Source: Paenibacillus naphthalenovorans
GTDB taxonomy: Bacteria; Bacillota; Bacilli; Paenibacillales; NBRC-103111
Assembly (NCBI RefSeq): GCF_900099895.1
Contig: NZ_FNDY01000005.1
Span: 1-64,000, forward strand
Reading direction: 5' to 3'
Length of the DNA: 64,000 nucleotides
The position numbers were made by a program, and so were the translations under genes. Below, piece by piece: positions 7,443-16,907 of this stretch; the first letter of the stretch is position 1, and the number at the start of each line of letters is the position of its first letter. The notes beneath the pieces are model-generated. The model was not told the origin of the DNA. It did no database searches and saw only the letters and a list, made by a program, of their open reading frames with translations.

Positions 7443-8351
7443 ATGGCTGTGACCACTAAACATAAGAAAACGAAGGGCGCCTTGAGGGTTGATGGTCATG
7501 AACTGACGATCACAAATCCCGATAAGCCGTTATGGCCTGAGAAGGGGATCACCAAAGCGATGTATTTGGAGAAGCTGGCCCAGCTTTCACCCTACTTGCT
7601 GACTTACTGCAAAAACCGTTATTTGACGACGATCCGGTTTCCTCATGGCTGGAACGATAAATCGTTTTACCAGAAAAATGCGCCGGAGCCCACGCCCGAT
7701 TTTGTGAAAACAGCTGTGCTTGAGTCGATTAATTACGTTCACCTCGACTCTCTGCCTACGCTGTTGTGGTTGGGAAATTTGGCCTGTCTGGAGTTTCATC
7801 CCTCCTTCCATCGGATCGGGGAGACGCTTCCGGTCGAATGGTTGATCGACATCGACCCGAGTGTCGACCCGGAGCCGCGCATCATGGAGGCTGCGGAAAT
7901 CATCGGAGAGATCCTTGAGGGCATGAAGATCAAGTCCGTGCCCAAGACATCCGGTGCAACCGGCGTACAAATTTATGTTCCGATTCCGGCTGACCGCGGG
8001 TATACCTTCGAAGAGCTGCGTGGTATCGGGCAGTTCGTCGCCTCCTATGCGGTACAAAAGCACCCGAAGCTGTTTACGGTGGAGCGGCTGAAGAAAGACC
8101 GCGGCACTTTAATTTATATCGACTATTTGCAGCATTGGTACGGCAAAACGCTCTCCGCTCCCTATACGCCCCGTGCCCGCAAGGATGCCACGGTATCGAC
8201 GCCGCTGACCTGGGAGGAAGTGTCTTTGCGCTGCGATCCGCGCGACTTTCACCTGCTCAACATCATCGAACGCCTGCAGCAAAAAGGAGACCTGATTGCT
8301 CAGCTCCCTCCGCAAAATCTCGATCATGTACTGTCGTTCATCAGGAAATAA
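7443..8351 (+). CDS. LigD-type polymerase/primase domain protein
   Basis: Archaeo-eukaryotic-primase-like polymerase of NHEJ, 302 residues, which fills in ends held by Ku. Visible features are the N-terminal LTITNPDKPLWPEKGITK motif, the metal-binding LIDIDPS, SGATGVQIYVPI and the IYIDYLQ motif; the basic start (KHKKTKGALR) may contact DNA. In B. subtilis this domain is the C-terminal half of LigD; here it is encoded head to head with the ligase across an 83-bp spacer. AAAGGAAGTG lies upstream of the ATG. No clear sigma-G promoter was found for it. Confidence 0.93.
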   Translation: MAVTTKHKKTKGALRVDGHELTITNPDKPLWPEKGITKAMYLEKLAQLSPYLLTYCKNRYLTTIRFPHGWNDKSFYQKNAPEPTPDFVKTAVLESINYVHLDSLPTLLWLGNLACLEFHPSFHRIGETLPVEWLIDIDPSVDPEPRIMEAAEIIGEILEGMKIKSVPKTSGATGVQIYVPIPADRGYTFEELRGIGQFVASYAVQKHPKLFTVERLKKDRGTLIYIDYLQHWYGKTLSAPYTPRARKDATVSTPLTWEEVSLRCDPRDFHLLNIIERLQQKGDLIAQLPPQNLDHVLSFIRK

Positions 8352-8401
8352 CATTCAGGATACAGGTTCCGCCTCGGACCTTGCGCGTTAACTCCTGAAT
8401 G
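8352..8401. terminator. inverted repeat between convergent polymerase and cls genes
   Basis: CATTCAGGA (8352-8360) and TCCTGAATG (8393-8401) are perfect 9-bp arms starting right after the polymerase stop codon. Inside is a second small imperfect stem (AGGTTCCG / CGGACCT). There is no T tract on either strand, so it is either a Rho-independent-like terminator of unusual form or an mRNA 3' stabilising structure. Confidence 0.4.
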
Positions 8402-8471
8402 ACCTGCAGCGGAGCGAGGGGATTCGTGTTCGTAAGGGGCCGCGGATACCATCCATATCCTGCAGGAAGCT

Positions 8472-9902
8472 TTAATACAGCGGAGATAAAATGCGCCCCA
8501 TAACCTCCTTGATTTTCTGCCATCGGGACCGTTTTTCGAACGCTTCCAGCTTGATCTCGCGGCAATCCTTCAAATCATGCAGGAAATCACTTTCCAACCG
8601 ATGCAGCGTCTCCCTATCGTACACTACGGCGTTCAGTTCAAAATTGCTGTAAAAGCTGCGCATGTCCACATTCGCCGTTCCAACGGTCCCCAGCAGATTG
8701 TCGATCAGCATCACCTTGGCGTGAATAAACCCTTTTTGGTAGGCATAAAACCGGACTCCCGCCTGCAGCAATTCCTCAAAGTAAGACATGGATGCATAAT
8801 TTACAATGCTTGAATCCGACTTCTGCGGGAAAATAATACGCACATCGACACCGCTGATTGCCGCCGTTTTGAGTCCCATGCAGATGCTGGCGTCCGGGAT
8901 AAAATAAGGCGTTGTTATATAGAGTCGTTTCTTTGCCGCCGTAATGGCTCCGAAGTAAATTTCCAGGATTGCATCCCAGTGCGCATCAGGTCCGCTGTCT
9001 ATGATCTGCGCCGGCTTCCGGCCGCGGCACTCATGTTCGGGAAACAGGCTGGTGTCCGTAAGGCGGTTACCGCTGACAAACAGCCAATCGACCAAAAACG
9101 TATGCTGCAGGGAATACACCACGTCGCCCTCCAGCTTCAAATGCGTATCCCGCCAAAAACCGAGCTTCGGATTCCCGCCCAAATATTCATCTCCGATGTT
9201 GATGCCGCCGACAAACCCCTTTAGCCCGTCCACCACCACGATTTTACGATGATTCCGGTAATTGATCCGCTGATTGAAAAAAGCGATCATGATGGGCAGA
9301 AAAAAATAGACTTCACAACCGGCCTGCTTCAGCTCATCTGTAAACTTGCTGCTCAATTGATAGCTGCCGATCCCGTCAAAAATACAACGAACCTTCACGC
9401 CTTCCCGCGCCTTACGGATCAATACATCTTGAAATTGCTTCCCCACTCCGTCATCGCGGATCGTATAAAATTCAAAATGGATGTGATCCTTCGCCTGCTC
9501 CATCGCCTCGAGCATGGCAGGGTATGCCTCACTGGCATTCGTCAGCACTTCGATCTCATTGCGGTAGGTAACTTGTGAACCGGGAATATTGTTGAGCAGG
9601 GCGAATAGCCTTTGTTCGTGCCGCCAGTTTTTAAATTGATTGTCATCCCACTCGGGATCCGATGCCTTTAGTTTTGACCCCACAAGACGAATATCGCTTC
9701 TTGCAGACAGCCCTCTGCGCCGCACCTTTCTTCTGCGGTTGTATTCTTTGGCCAGAAAATAGTACATAACACAACCGACGACCGGAATAATAAACAGAAT
9801 AAAAAGCCAGGCCATGGCTTTGGGCGGATGCCGGAACTCTCCGATGAGAATGGTCAATATCTGCAGAATGAATAATAACAACGCTATAACGAGCCACAGC
9901 AC
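8472..9902 (-). CDS. cls: cardiolipin synthase
   Basis: Phospholipase-D superfamily enzyme that condenses two phosphatidylglycerols to cardiolipin at the membrane. The 476-residue product has two N-terminal transmembrane segments (about 2-20 and 30-50), a basic stretch (NRRRKVRRR) and two HKD motifs: H218, K220, D225 (NHRKIVVVDG) and H394, K396, D401 (IHAKVMLIDN). The length is usual for bacterial ClsA. It is a single gene diverging from the germinant receptor operon. Confidence 0.94.
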   Translation of the reverse strand: MLWLVIALLLFILQILTILIGEFRHPPKAMAWLFILFIIPVVGCVMYYFLAKEYNRRRKVRRRGLSARSDIRLVGSKLKASDPEWDDNQFKNWRHEQRLFALLNNIPGSQVTYRNEIEVLTNASEAYPAMLEAMEQAKDHIHFEFYTIRDDGVGKQFQDVLIRKAREGVKVRCIFDGIGSYQLSSKFTDELKQAGCEVYFFLPIMIAFFNQRINYRNHRKIVVVDGLKGFVGGINIGDEYLGGNPKLGFWRDTHLKLEGDVVYSLQHTFLVDWLFVSGNRLTDTSLFPEHECRGRKPAQIIDSGPDAHWDAILEIYFGAITAAKKRLYITTPYFIPDASICMGLKTAAISGVDVRIIFPQKSDSSIVNYASMSYFEELLQAGVRFYAYQKGFIHAKVMLIDNLLGTVGTANVDMRSFYSNFELNAVVYDRETLHRLESDFLHDLKDCREIKLEAFEKRSRWQKIKEVMGRILSPLY

Positions 9903-10082
9903 CGCTAGCCTTCCCCCTTTAACTGGTGTCTATCATTTACATATGCGCAAGGACCTATTCCCCCTGATTGTAACAAGATGAATCAAGATTGTCATAATTT
10001 TTCGCAATTGGAGAAAAATATACCGAACATGCTCCGGCAAAGCTTGGATTTGACCTAGTGGGCGAAGGAGGTCGTCAGGATC

Positions 10083-11699
10083 ATGACGGGAATCAACCGC
10101 AAGAAACAAAAGGAAGATGAAGAAAGCCTGCTGCAAAAACGGAATTACCGCTTTATCGACGAGCTCCGTTCGGTACCGGTTTTCCTTAGTCTGGAGGAGA
10201 ATAAAAATTATTTGAAAGAGCTGTTCAAGGACAGCTCCGATTTTGTCATTCGCGAATTTAGGCTGGAGCAAAGCCAGGATGCCATCCTGTTCTTTGTCGA
10301 TGGTTTAACCAATACGGAGCTCGTCAATGAAGCGATGAAGACGCTTATGATTCTGGAGGGCGGAGAGCAGCTTATCGATAACATATCGGAATCGGTGCTC
10401 CCCGTTTCGCAAATCCAGAAAGCGAACAATTATGCGGATCTCCTGCTCTCGGTGCTGGGCGGGGATACGGGGCTGATCGTCGATCGAAACAACAAAGCTT
10501 TAATGCTTGGGATTCGGGGCATGGAAAAGCGTTCGATCAATGAACCGGATACGGAGACCGTTATCCGGGGACCAAGGGAAGGCTTCGTTGAAAATATACG
10601 AACCAACACCTCTATGATTCGCCGCAAGCTGAAAACGCCGCACCTCAAAATGAAGCCCTTGACCATCGGCCGCGAAAGCAACACCAGCGTAATCATCACT
10701 TATTTAGAAGACCTTGCAGATCCCAAAATCGTAGAAGAGGTCATCGGACGATTGGAGAAAATCAATATTGACGCCGTCCTGGAGACGGGTTATCTCGAGG
10801 AGTTTATTCAGGACTCGGCCTATTCTCCGTTTCCGCAGGTGCAGTACACGGAAAGACCGGACATGGTAGCGGCGGCTCTGCTCCAAGGCCGGATAGGCAT
10901 CATGGTGGACGGCACACCGTTTGTTCTTATCGTTCCCTTTGTGTTCACGGAAATTATGCAGGCCAGCGAGGACTACTACGAAAGGTTTCAGATCGCCACG
11001 CTAATCAGATGGCTGCGCTATTTTTTCATGGTGCTCTCCCTGCTCACCCCTGGCCTATACGTCGCCATCACCACTTTCCATCAAGACTTGCTGCCGACGA
11101 CGCTGCTGCTTTCGGTAGCCGCTGCCCGCGAATCGATTCCTTTCCCGGCTGTAGTTGAAGCCTTCATCATGGAGGTCACCTTCGAGGCTTTGCGGGAAGC
11201 GGGCATCCGTTTGCCGAAGGCGGTCGGCTCTGCCGTCAGCATTTTGGGCGCGTTGGTTGTCGGTCAAGCCGCAGTGGAAGCGGGAATCGTTTCCGCTCCA
11301 ATGGTTATCGTCGTTTCCCTTACGGGCATCGCCTCTTTCACGATCCCGCGGTTTAACGGAGCGATCGCCATCCGGATGCTGCGGTTTCCGATCATTGTTG
11401 CCGCCGCGCTGCTCGGAATGTACGGCATCTTGATATCGATCCTGCTCATCATCGGGCACATGGCAAGCTTGCGATCCTTCGGAATTCCTTACTTGTCGCC
11501 CTTTGGCCCGTTGTCATCGAGCGACCTGAAGGACGTGATCATCCGATCCCCTTGGTGGCTGATGAGGACACGGCCGACTTATATCCCTCTGCAGGATGAA
11601 AAAAGAATGGGAGAATCGCTGTCACAGGAAATCATGGAACAATCCGGTCAGAAAGGAAAAAAAATTAAACATGAGTCTTCAGAGGTGAAAAAGGAATGA
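10083..11699 (+). CDS. spore germination receptor A subunit (GerA/GerKA family)
   Basis: A subunit of a nutrient germinant receptor in the spore inner membrane, 538 residues. It has the family layout: a hydrophilic N-terminal half with DGLTNTELVNEA and the GPREGFVENIRTNTSMIRRKL signature, then about five transmembrane helices from residue 280 to 470 and a short basic cytoplasmic tail. The ribosome site GAAGGAGG is 9-11 nt before the ATG. First gene of an A-C-D-B operon, each joined by overlaps or short gaps. A sigma-G-like -10 (CATAATT, 9993) has no good -35. Confidence 0.94.
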   Translation: MTGINRKKQKEDEESLLQKRNYRFIDELRSVPVFLSLEENKNYLKELFKDSSDFVIREFRLEQSQDAILFFVDGLTNTELVNEAMKTLMILEGGEQLIDNISESVLPVSQIQKANNYADLLLSVLGGDTGLIVDRNNKALMLGIRGMEKRSINEPDTETVIRGPREGFVENIRTNTSMIRRKLKTPHLKMKPLTIGRESNTSVIITYLEDLADPKIVEEVIGRLEKINIDAVLETGYLEEFIQDSAYSPFPQVQYTERPDMVAAALLQGRIGIMVDGTPFVLIVPFVFTEIMQASEDYYERFQIATLIRWLRYFFMVLSLLTPGLYVAITTFHQDLLPTTLLLSVAAARESIPFPAVVEAFIMEVTFEALREAGIRLPKAVGSAVSILGALVVGQAAVEAGIVSAPMVIVVSLTGIASFTIPRFNGAIAIRMLRFPIIVAAALLGMYGILISILLIIGHMASLRSFGIPYLSPFGPLSSSDLKDVIIRSPWWLMRTRPTYIPLQDEKRMGESLSQEIMEQSGQKGKKIKHESSEVKKE

Positions 11700-12868
11700 G
11701 ACCTGCGCTAACCCGCCTGCCGCTCCTTATGCTCATCCTGGTCTCCCTTACGGGCTGCTGGGATCGGACGGAAATCAACGACCTGGCTTTTATCCTCACC
11801 ACGGCGGTGGATCTGGAAGAAGACGGCTCGATTCGTTACAGCGTGCTTCTGCCGCTCCCCGGGTCTATGGGCGGTCCTACCGGGGGAGGAGGAGGTACGG
11901 CCGGCAATACAACGTACTACATCGATTCGGCGGTCGGAGATACAATCAGAAGCGCACAAGCGAAGCTGCAGAAAAGAATGTCCAGACGGATGTTCCTTGC
12001 TCACCGCAGAACGCTGGTGGTGGGAGAAGAATATGCCAAGAAAGGGATCCGGGAGATTTTTGACGCTACGGCACGTACGGCGGAAAGCCGGATGTCCACT
12101 TTTTTAATCGTCTCTAAAGGGAAGGCATATGACCTTCTGCAAGCGAACCCGCAGTTTGAAAGATTTCCATCCGAGGCAATCCGGGAGCTTGTGAAAGCAA
12201 GAACGGTGATGAATATAAACATCAAGGATATTGCTTTATCTCTCAGTACCATCGGCAGCGATCCGGTGGTTGTATATGTCGGAGTAAAAGAATCCGAGAA
12301 AGGCCCCAAGCCATCGAAGGAAATCGAGGTTCTCGGCTACGCCCAATTCCGGAAAGACAAGATGGTCGGGATCTTTGAAGGCCGCACCGCTCTGGGACTG
12401 GCGCTCCTGAAGAACGAACCGGTTACATTGAAAATCACGGTTCCTATAGAAAAGAACAAGCTCATTACCGCAAGCATCTATGAGCCCCGCAGCAAAATCC
12501 AGCCCAAGCTGGCAGGCGGCAAGCTCGCTTATGACATATACATTGACTCGAAATCCAAGGTTATTGAAAGCAGCGATTACTACGATCTTAGTCAAATAAA
12601 CAAAATCAAGAAGCTGGAGCAAAGGATTGGCTCCTATATGAAAAGCTCTGTTGAAGAAACGTTAAAAAAAATGGCGAATAAAGAAACGGACTCCATCAGC
12701 TTGGGGACACGCTTGTGGATCGCTTATCCCCGGTTATGGAAAGAAACCTACGAGAAAGCCTGGCCGCAAGGGTTCAAAGACGCCGATTTCAATGTTCACA
12801 TAGAAAACACGCTTTCGGAGACCGGTTTGATTTATGAGAATGTGACGAAGGCGGGGAACGGATATTGA
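11696..12868 (+). CDS. spore germination receptor C subunit (GerC/GerKC family lipoprotein)
   Basis: Lipoprotein subunit of the germinant receptor, 390 residues. A signal peptide ends in the lipobox LTGC, giving the lipidated Cys21, followed by WDRTEINDLAF, the GerC start motif. The C-terminal GerAC domain covers roughly residues 200-380. The start overlaps the A-subunit stop by 4 nt (ATGA). A Gly-rich insertion (GGPTGGGGGTAG) near residue 60 is specific to this protein. Confidence 0.94.
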   Translation: MRPALTRLPLLMLILVSLTGCWDRTEINDLAFILTTAVDLEEDGSIRYSVLLPLPGSMGGPTGGGGGTAGNTTYYIDSAVGDTIRSAQAKLQKRMSRRMFLAHRRTLVVGEEYAKKGIREIFDATARTAESRMSTFLIVSKGKAYDLLQANPQFERFPSEAIRELVKARTVMNINIKDIALSLSTIGSDPVVVYVGVKESEKGPKPSKEIEVLGYAQFRKDKMVGIFEGRTALGLALLKNEPVTLKITVPIEKNKLITASIYEPRSKIQPKLAGGKLAYDIYIDSKSKVIESSDYYDLSQINKIKKLEQRIGSYMKSSVEETLKKMANKETDSISLGTRLWIAYPRLWKETYEKAWPQGFKDADFNVHIENTLSETGLIYENVTKAGNGY

Positions 12869-13098
12869 ATACGCAATTTTTGATCGGGTTTGCGCTGCTG
12901 ATGCTTCTCCATATCTTCCTTGACATCAAACACTGGGCGCAGCAGCCCAATGATGTGAAGCGGTTGTATATTTTACTCTACGCCGTTGCGTTGGGTCTCT
13001 TCGTTTCCATAACGCTGGGCTACAAACCGCCGATGCCGACACATTATTTGGTTGAGAAGGTATCGCCTTGGATCTTCTCCATTATTCATCCGCAGTGA
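12865..13098 (+). CDS. small two-transmembrane germination protein (D-subunit-like)
   Basis: A 77-residue protein with two predicted transmembrane helices (about 3-20 and 33-52) separated by a short charged loop. It sits between the C and B subunit genes, overlapping C (TTG start within TTGA). Small 2-TM proteins encoded in germinant receptor operons are known as D subunits and modulate receptor function in several Bacillus species. Assignment here rests on size, topology and position, not on sequence motifs. Confidence 0.7.
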   Translation: MNTQFLIGFALLMLLHIFLDIKHWAQQPNDVKRLYILLYAVALGLFVSITLGYKPPMPTHYLVEKVSPWIFSIIHPQ

Positions 13099-13122
13099 TG
13101 AACCAAAGGAAGGAACCGGACA

Positions 13123-14538
13123 ATGAAATCTATACAAATCATTAATGGACGTCAAGCAGCTTGGTTGCTCGGATCATTATTAACCGGAGGCGGTCTGCTC
13201 AGCCTTCAGCATGAGCTGATCCGGACCTCGCATATGGACGCCTGGTTTACGTATTTGTTCCCTGCACTGTATGTTCTGGTGTTTGGGTACGTATTGGTGC
13301 AGCTTAGCATGAGGTTTCCCAATATGCATTTGTTCGAGATCATTTTCGCGCTGTTCGGCAGGATCATCGGCACCGTCGTTAACCTGCTGCTTGTCGTGCA
13401 CCTCTGGGTGATCCTCATGCGGGATTTGCTGTCATCCGGCAAATTTATAGGGACGATCTTGCTTCCCCAAACCCCGGAAGAAATTATCGTCTTGCTGTTT
13501 ATGATTTTGCTGATGTTCTACGGACGCACCAGCGTGGAAGTGATCGCAAGAGTGAACGATTTGTTTTTCCCGATTTTTTTCCTGTTGGTGCTTCTGCTGC
13601 CGTTCATGCTGTCCAACGAGCTGGACCTGGAATTGCTGCAACCCATTTTGACGGTTCCAGCGATCCGTTTTTGGTACTCCAATATTCTGGGCATCGGTTG
13701 GTTCGGCGATGTCTTTGTCATCGGCGCTTTTATGCACACGATGTGGAGCATCAAGCAATTCCGGTCCAGTATTCGACATGGGACCCTGATGGCCGTTCTG
13801 CTGCTGACGATCTTCCAATTTCTGCAAGTGATCGTTTTTGGACCGAACCTTCCCGGCAACATGATTTATCCGAGCTACAGCCTGGTGCAGCAAATTCATA
13901 TTACGGACTTTCTCGACAGGGTCGACTTGTTTATCTTAAGCATCTGGTTTCCGGTGACGGCCTGCAAGGTGATCCTGATTTATCTGGCCTTTTTAACCGG
14001 GGTGACCAGCCTGCTGAAGAAGAGAGATTATACGCTTCTGAACTCGCCGCTAAGTCTCGTTCTGCTCATGACGACACTTCTCGCCTTCAAAAATACGACC
14101 GAGGTGTTCAGCTTTGGCAATTACTGCTCACCCGTCCTTGTGCTGGCCTACCAGCCTGTGCTGTTGATCGCCCTCTGGTTGCGGATGAGACGTTTTCCCA
14201 TACGCAGCACAGAAAAGAACCGTCACGGCCCGGATAAGGACAGCGCGCAGCAAAAGTCCGGACAGCCTCAGGACAAGCGGGATCGCCCCCCGGGCAAGCA
14301 TATGCAGAACCGGTTGGCTCATATCCCCCTTCAATCCTGGGTACGGATAGGGAACCTGTTGATTTTTCTTTGTTTCGGATTTGTTATCTTAGGTCTTTCC
14401 GTCAGCCGGGATTACTCTTTCGCAGGCATGATCTGCGCGACCGGCTATTGGATCTGTTTAATCGGGATGGTCCTGACCTCGCATATGGAGATGAACTATG
14501 TTTCTAAATACTCGGCAAAGGAGGCACCCGATTCTTAA
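13123..14538 (+). CDS. spore germination receptor B subunit (GerB/GerKB family) with C-terminal extension
   Basis: Amino-acid-permease-like B subunit, 471 residues, with about ten transmembrane helices in residues 10-360. It begins INGRQAAWLLGSLLTGGG, typical of GerB. Family members are usually about 365 residues; here a strongly charged linker (about 363-400, RSTEKNRHGPDKD and similar) leads to two additional hydrophobic segments (about 410-460). The extension is in frame and ends with a normal stop, so it is probably real. It closes the A-C-D-B operon. Confidence 0.92.
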   Translation: MKSIQIINGRQAAWLLGSLLTGGGLLSLQHELIRTSHMDAWFTYLFPALYVLVFGYVLVQLSMRFPNMHLFEIIFALFGRIIGTVVNLLLVVHLWVILMRDLLSSGKFIGTILLPQTPEEIIVLLFMILLMFYGRTSVEVIARVNDLFFPIFFLLVLLLPFMLSNELDLELLQPILTVPAIRFWYSNILGIGWFGDVFVIGAFMHTMWSIKQFRSSIRHGTLMAVLLLTIFQFLQVIVFGPNLPGNMIYPSYSLVQQIHITDFLDRVDLFILSIWFPVTACKVILIYLAFLTGVTSLLKKRDYTLLNSPLSLVLLMTTLLAFKNTTEVFSFGNYCSPVLVLAYQPVLLIALWLRMRRFPIRSTEKNRHGPDKDSAQQKSGQPQDKRDRPPGKHMQNRLAHIPLQSWVRIGNLLIFLCFGFVILGLSVSRDYSFAGMICATGYWICLIGMVLTSHMEMNYVSKYSAKEAPDS

Positions 14539-14643
14539 AGTCATCCAGATACCATCCCCATGCCGATGCAAGGCCGCCCGTTCCGTTACATTCCTCCGGA
14601 CGGTATGAAACAATGACAAGAGCAAAAACTGAAAGGAGTCTTT

Positions 14644-15636
14644 ATGAATTTCAAGTGGTTTCAAAACAAGCTGACGTTCGTTATGATACCCGAAGCGAAT
14701 GAAAGCGTAATTCGGGTCAAGCTGTCCCGCGGTACTCTATGGGGTACTACCGCAGCTGTAGTGCTCCTGGTTGTCACGGCCAGTTGGATCTACCTGCACC
14801 ATTTGCATACCGCCGCTTCCATGTATATGCAAAAAGCTGCGCTGCACGGCAAAACAATAGCACTTGAGCAGGATTTGCAGAATAAAAACGCAGCCATCGA
14901 GCAGCTGCACAATGACATTTTCGCCCTCTCCAAGCAGGCCGCGGAAATCCATCACAAAATGGAAGAAATGAAGCGCCTTGAGCAGGATTTGCAAAAGCTC
15001 GCGGCCGATGCGGCCGGAAGCGGCGGAGCGGCCGTTACCTCAGCAGAGCCGGGGGCGGATTCCTCTGCCGCCTACCATGGACTAGGGGGGCCGGAATGGC
15101 CCGTATCTACCGCTGAAATCAGGAAGCTTGCAAGCGCCACCGGAGCTGCCTATTCAGCGCTGCAAACGGAGATGGATAAGCTGCATACCCGTTTTTCCCA
15201 TTCGAAGCAGCTGCTGCAGGCAAAGCTGGAATACCAGAGGCGCACGCCCGACATATGGCCTACGCTTTCGAGAATTGTGACCTCGCCATACGGGTACAGG
15301 AAAGACCCGTTCACGAAGAAGCTCAGCTTTCACCGCGGAATCGATATCGCTGGCCAACTGGGCGATCCCGTATATGCCGCGGCCGAAGGTATCGTGGATT
15401 CCGTGGGTTACGACAAGCTGCACGGCCACAATATTATCGTAGAGCATACCCAAGGGCTTCGTACCTGGTATATGCATTTAAACAGCGCCGATGTGCGCAA
15501 GGGGGTAGCTGTCGATAAAGGCCAAACCATTGGCAAGCTGGGGACGACAGGACGCAGTACAGGCCCCCATTTGCACTATGAGGTGCTGATGGGGGATAAG
15601 AGCGCCGACCCGCTGCCTTACCTGCCCTCTTCATGA
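14644..15636 (+). CDS. M23 family metallopeptidase, membrane anchored
   Basis: LytM-type zinc endopeptidase acting on peptidoglycan cross-links outside the membrane, 330 residues. A single transmembrane helix (about 33-52) is followed by a coiled coil (about 70-125) and the catalytic domain (about 215-325) with zinc ligands in SFHRGIDIAG and HLHYEV and the GYRKDPFT start. AAAGGAG precedes the ATG. The bactofilin gene follows after 18 nt; M23-bactofilin pairs are widespread and link a scaffold to local wall remodelling. Confidence 0.93.
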   Translation: MNFKWFQNKLTFVMIPEANESVIRVKLSRGTLWGTTAAVVLLVVTASWIYLHHLHTAASMYMQKAALHGKTIALEQDLQNKNAAIEQLHNDIFALSKQAAEIHHKMEEMKRLEQDLQKLAADAAGSGGAAVTSAEPGADSSAAYHGLGGPEWPVSTAEIRKLASATGAAYSALQTEMDKLHTRFSHSKQLLQAKLEYQRRTPDIWPTLSRIVTSPYGYRKDPFTKKLSFHRGIDIAGQLGDPVYAAAEGIVDSVGYDKLHGHNIIVEHTQGLRTWYMHLNSADVRKGVAVDKGQTIGKLGTTGRSTGPHLHYEVLMGDKSADPLPYLPSS

Positions 15637-15654
15637 TAGAAAGGAGAAGCGTTT

Positions 15655-16059
15655 ATGCGGATTCGTTTATTCAGTAAAGGCGGCTCTTCCCGCAAATCGG
15701 GCGGTGAAGTTTCGTTAATCGGAGCGGAAAGCGTATTCGAAGGCGCTTGGCGCTCAGAGGCGGATATTCGTATTGAAGGGGAATTCAAAGGAGTGCTTCA
15801 AACGACAGGAGAAGTCGCCGTCGGAGAGAAGGGCAAAGTCCGCTCCACCGCGCTTCGGGCCCGCGATGTAGTTGTCGCCGGGCATTTGGAGGGTCAGGTG
15901 CAGGCGGCCGGCATTGTTCGCATCACCTCTACCGGCCGCCTCCTCGGCACGGTGCAGGCGGCCTCGCTGATTATCGAACAGGGCGCTGTTTTCCAAGGCC
16001 ACAGCGAAATGTGCGAGTCCATGCAGGAGGATGTGACGATCGCTATCGCCATGCTATAA
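15655..16059 (+). CDS. bactofilin family polymer-forming protein
   Basis: A 134-residue bactofilin (DUF583): a short basic N-terminal tail, then a right-handed beta-helix of repeating units (SLIGAESVFEGAW, DIRIEGEFKGVL, EVAVGEKGKVRS and so on to about residue 120). These proteins polymerise without nucleotide into membrane-associated filaments that position partner enzymes. It is cotranscribed with the M23 peptidase. A ribosome site AAAGGAGAAG precedes the ATG. Confidence 0.93.
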   Translation: MRIRLFSKGGSSRKSGGEVSLIGAESVFEGAWRSEADIRIEGEFKGVLQTTGEVAVGEKGKVRSTALRARDVVVAGHLEGQVQAAGIVRITSTGRLLGTVQAASLIIEQGAVFQGHSEMCESMQEDVTIAIAML

Positions 16060-16095
16060 TGATTAGAAAGCTAATAGAGAGAGTAGGAGTAGCTT

Positions 16096-16848
16096 ATGAG
16101 TAAACAGACGATACTGTTTGATATGGACGATACGCTCATTTATTGCAATAAATTTTTCGATTCGGTGATCGACCGGTTTGCTGATCAGATGAAGACCTGG
16201 TTTCAAGGATATCCGTTATCCGTGGAGGAATTGAAGAGGAAACAGGCTCAAATCGATCTGGAGCGGGTAATGTTAAACGGATTTTCGCCGGACCATTTTC
16301 CCCAGTCGTTCGTGGATACTTACGAATATTACTCGGAGTTGACGGGACGCCCCAAGAGCCAGGAGGAAATCGGGCGTTTACTTGCACTTGGCTCTTCCGT
16401 TTACAGTCACAGCATTGAGCCCTACGCCCATATGGAAGAAACGCTGAATGAGCTCCAGGAAAACGGGCACACTCTCCACCTGTACACGGGGGGCGATCCG
16501 GCGATTCAGATGCGCAAAGTGACGGAGGCCGGTCTTGACCGTTATTTTGGCGACCGGATTCATATTACCCGACACAAGAATGCCGAATTTCTGAACGGAT
16601 TGATCCGGGGATACGGATTGGACCGCAGGAACACTTGGATGATCGGCAATTCCTTGCGCACCGATATTCTGCCTGCACTGAAGAATGGGATTCACGCCAT
16701 ATTCATGCCTGCGGAGCGGGAGTGGGCGTATAATCAGGTGGAGGTAGACGTCAAGCCGTCCGGAGCTTATTTTACCTTGACATCATTAAACCAAATTCCG
16801 AAAACGATCCACGGGTACACGCTCTCGAAGTATGCATCGGGCTCTTAA
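16096..16848 (+). CDS. HAD family hydrolase
   Basis: Haloacid-dehalogenase-type phosphatase of 250 residues. Motif I is LFDMDDTLIY with nucleophile Asp9 and Asp11; an alpha-helical cap lies at about 20-100; motif II is LYTGG, and motif IV is MIGNSLRTDILPALKNG. The substrate is unknown. It follows the bactofilin gene after 36 nt and is probably cotranscribed with the M23-bactofilin pair. AGAGTAGGAGTAGCTT precedes the ATG. Confidence 0.9.
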   Translation: MSKQTILFDMDDTLIYCNKFFDSVIDRFADQMKTWFQGYPLSVEELKRKQAQIDLERVMLNGFSPDHFPQSFVDTYEYYSELTGRPKSQEEIGRLLALGSSVYSHSIEPYAHMEETLNELQENGHTLHLYTGGDPAIQMRKVTEAGLDRYFGDRIHITRHKNAEFLNGLIRGYGLDRRNTWMIGNSLRTDILPALKNGIHAIFMPAEREWAYNQVEVDVKPSGAYFTLTSLNQIPKTIHGYTLSKYASGS

Positions 16849-16907
16849 GTACTTTGAATGATTCCCCGTTCTCTCCCATACAATAATAGGGGAGAGGAGA
16901 TGGGCGA

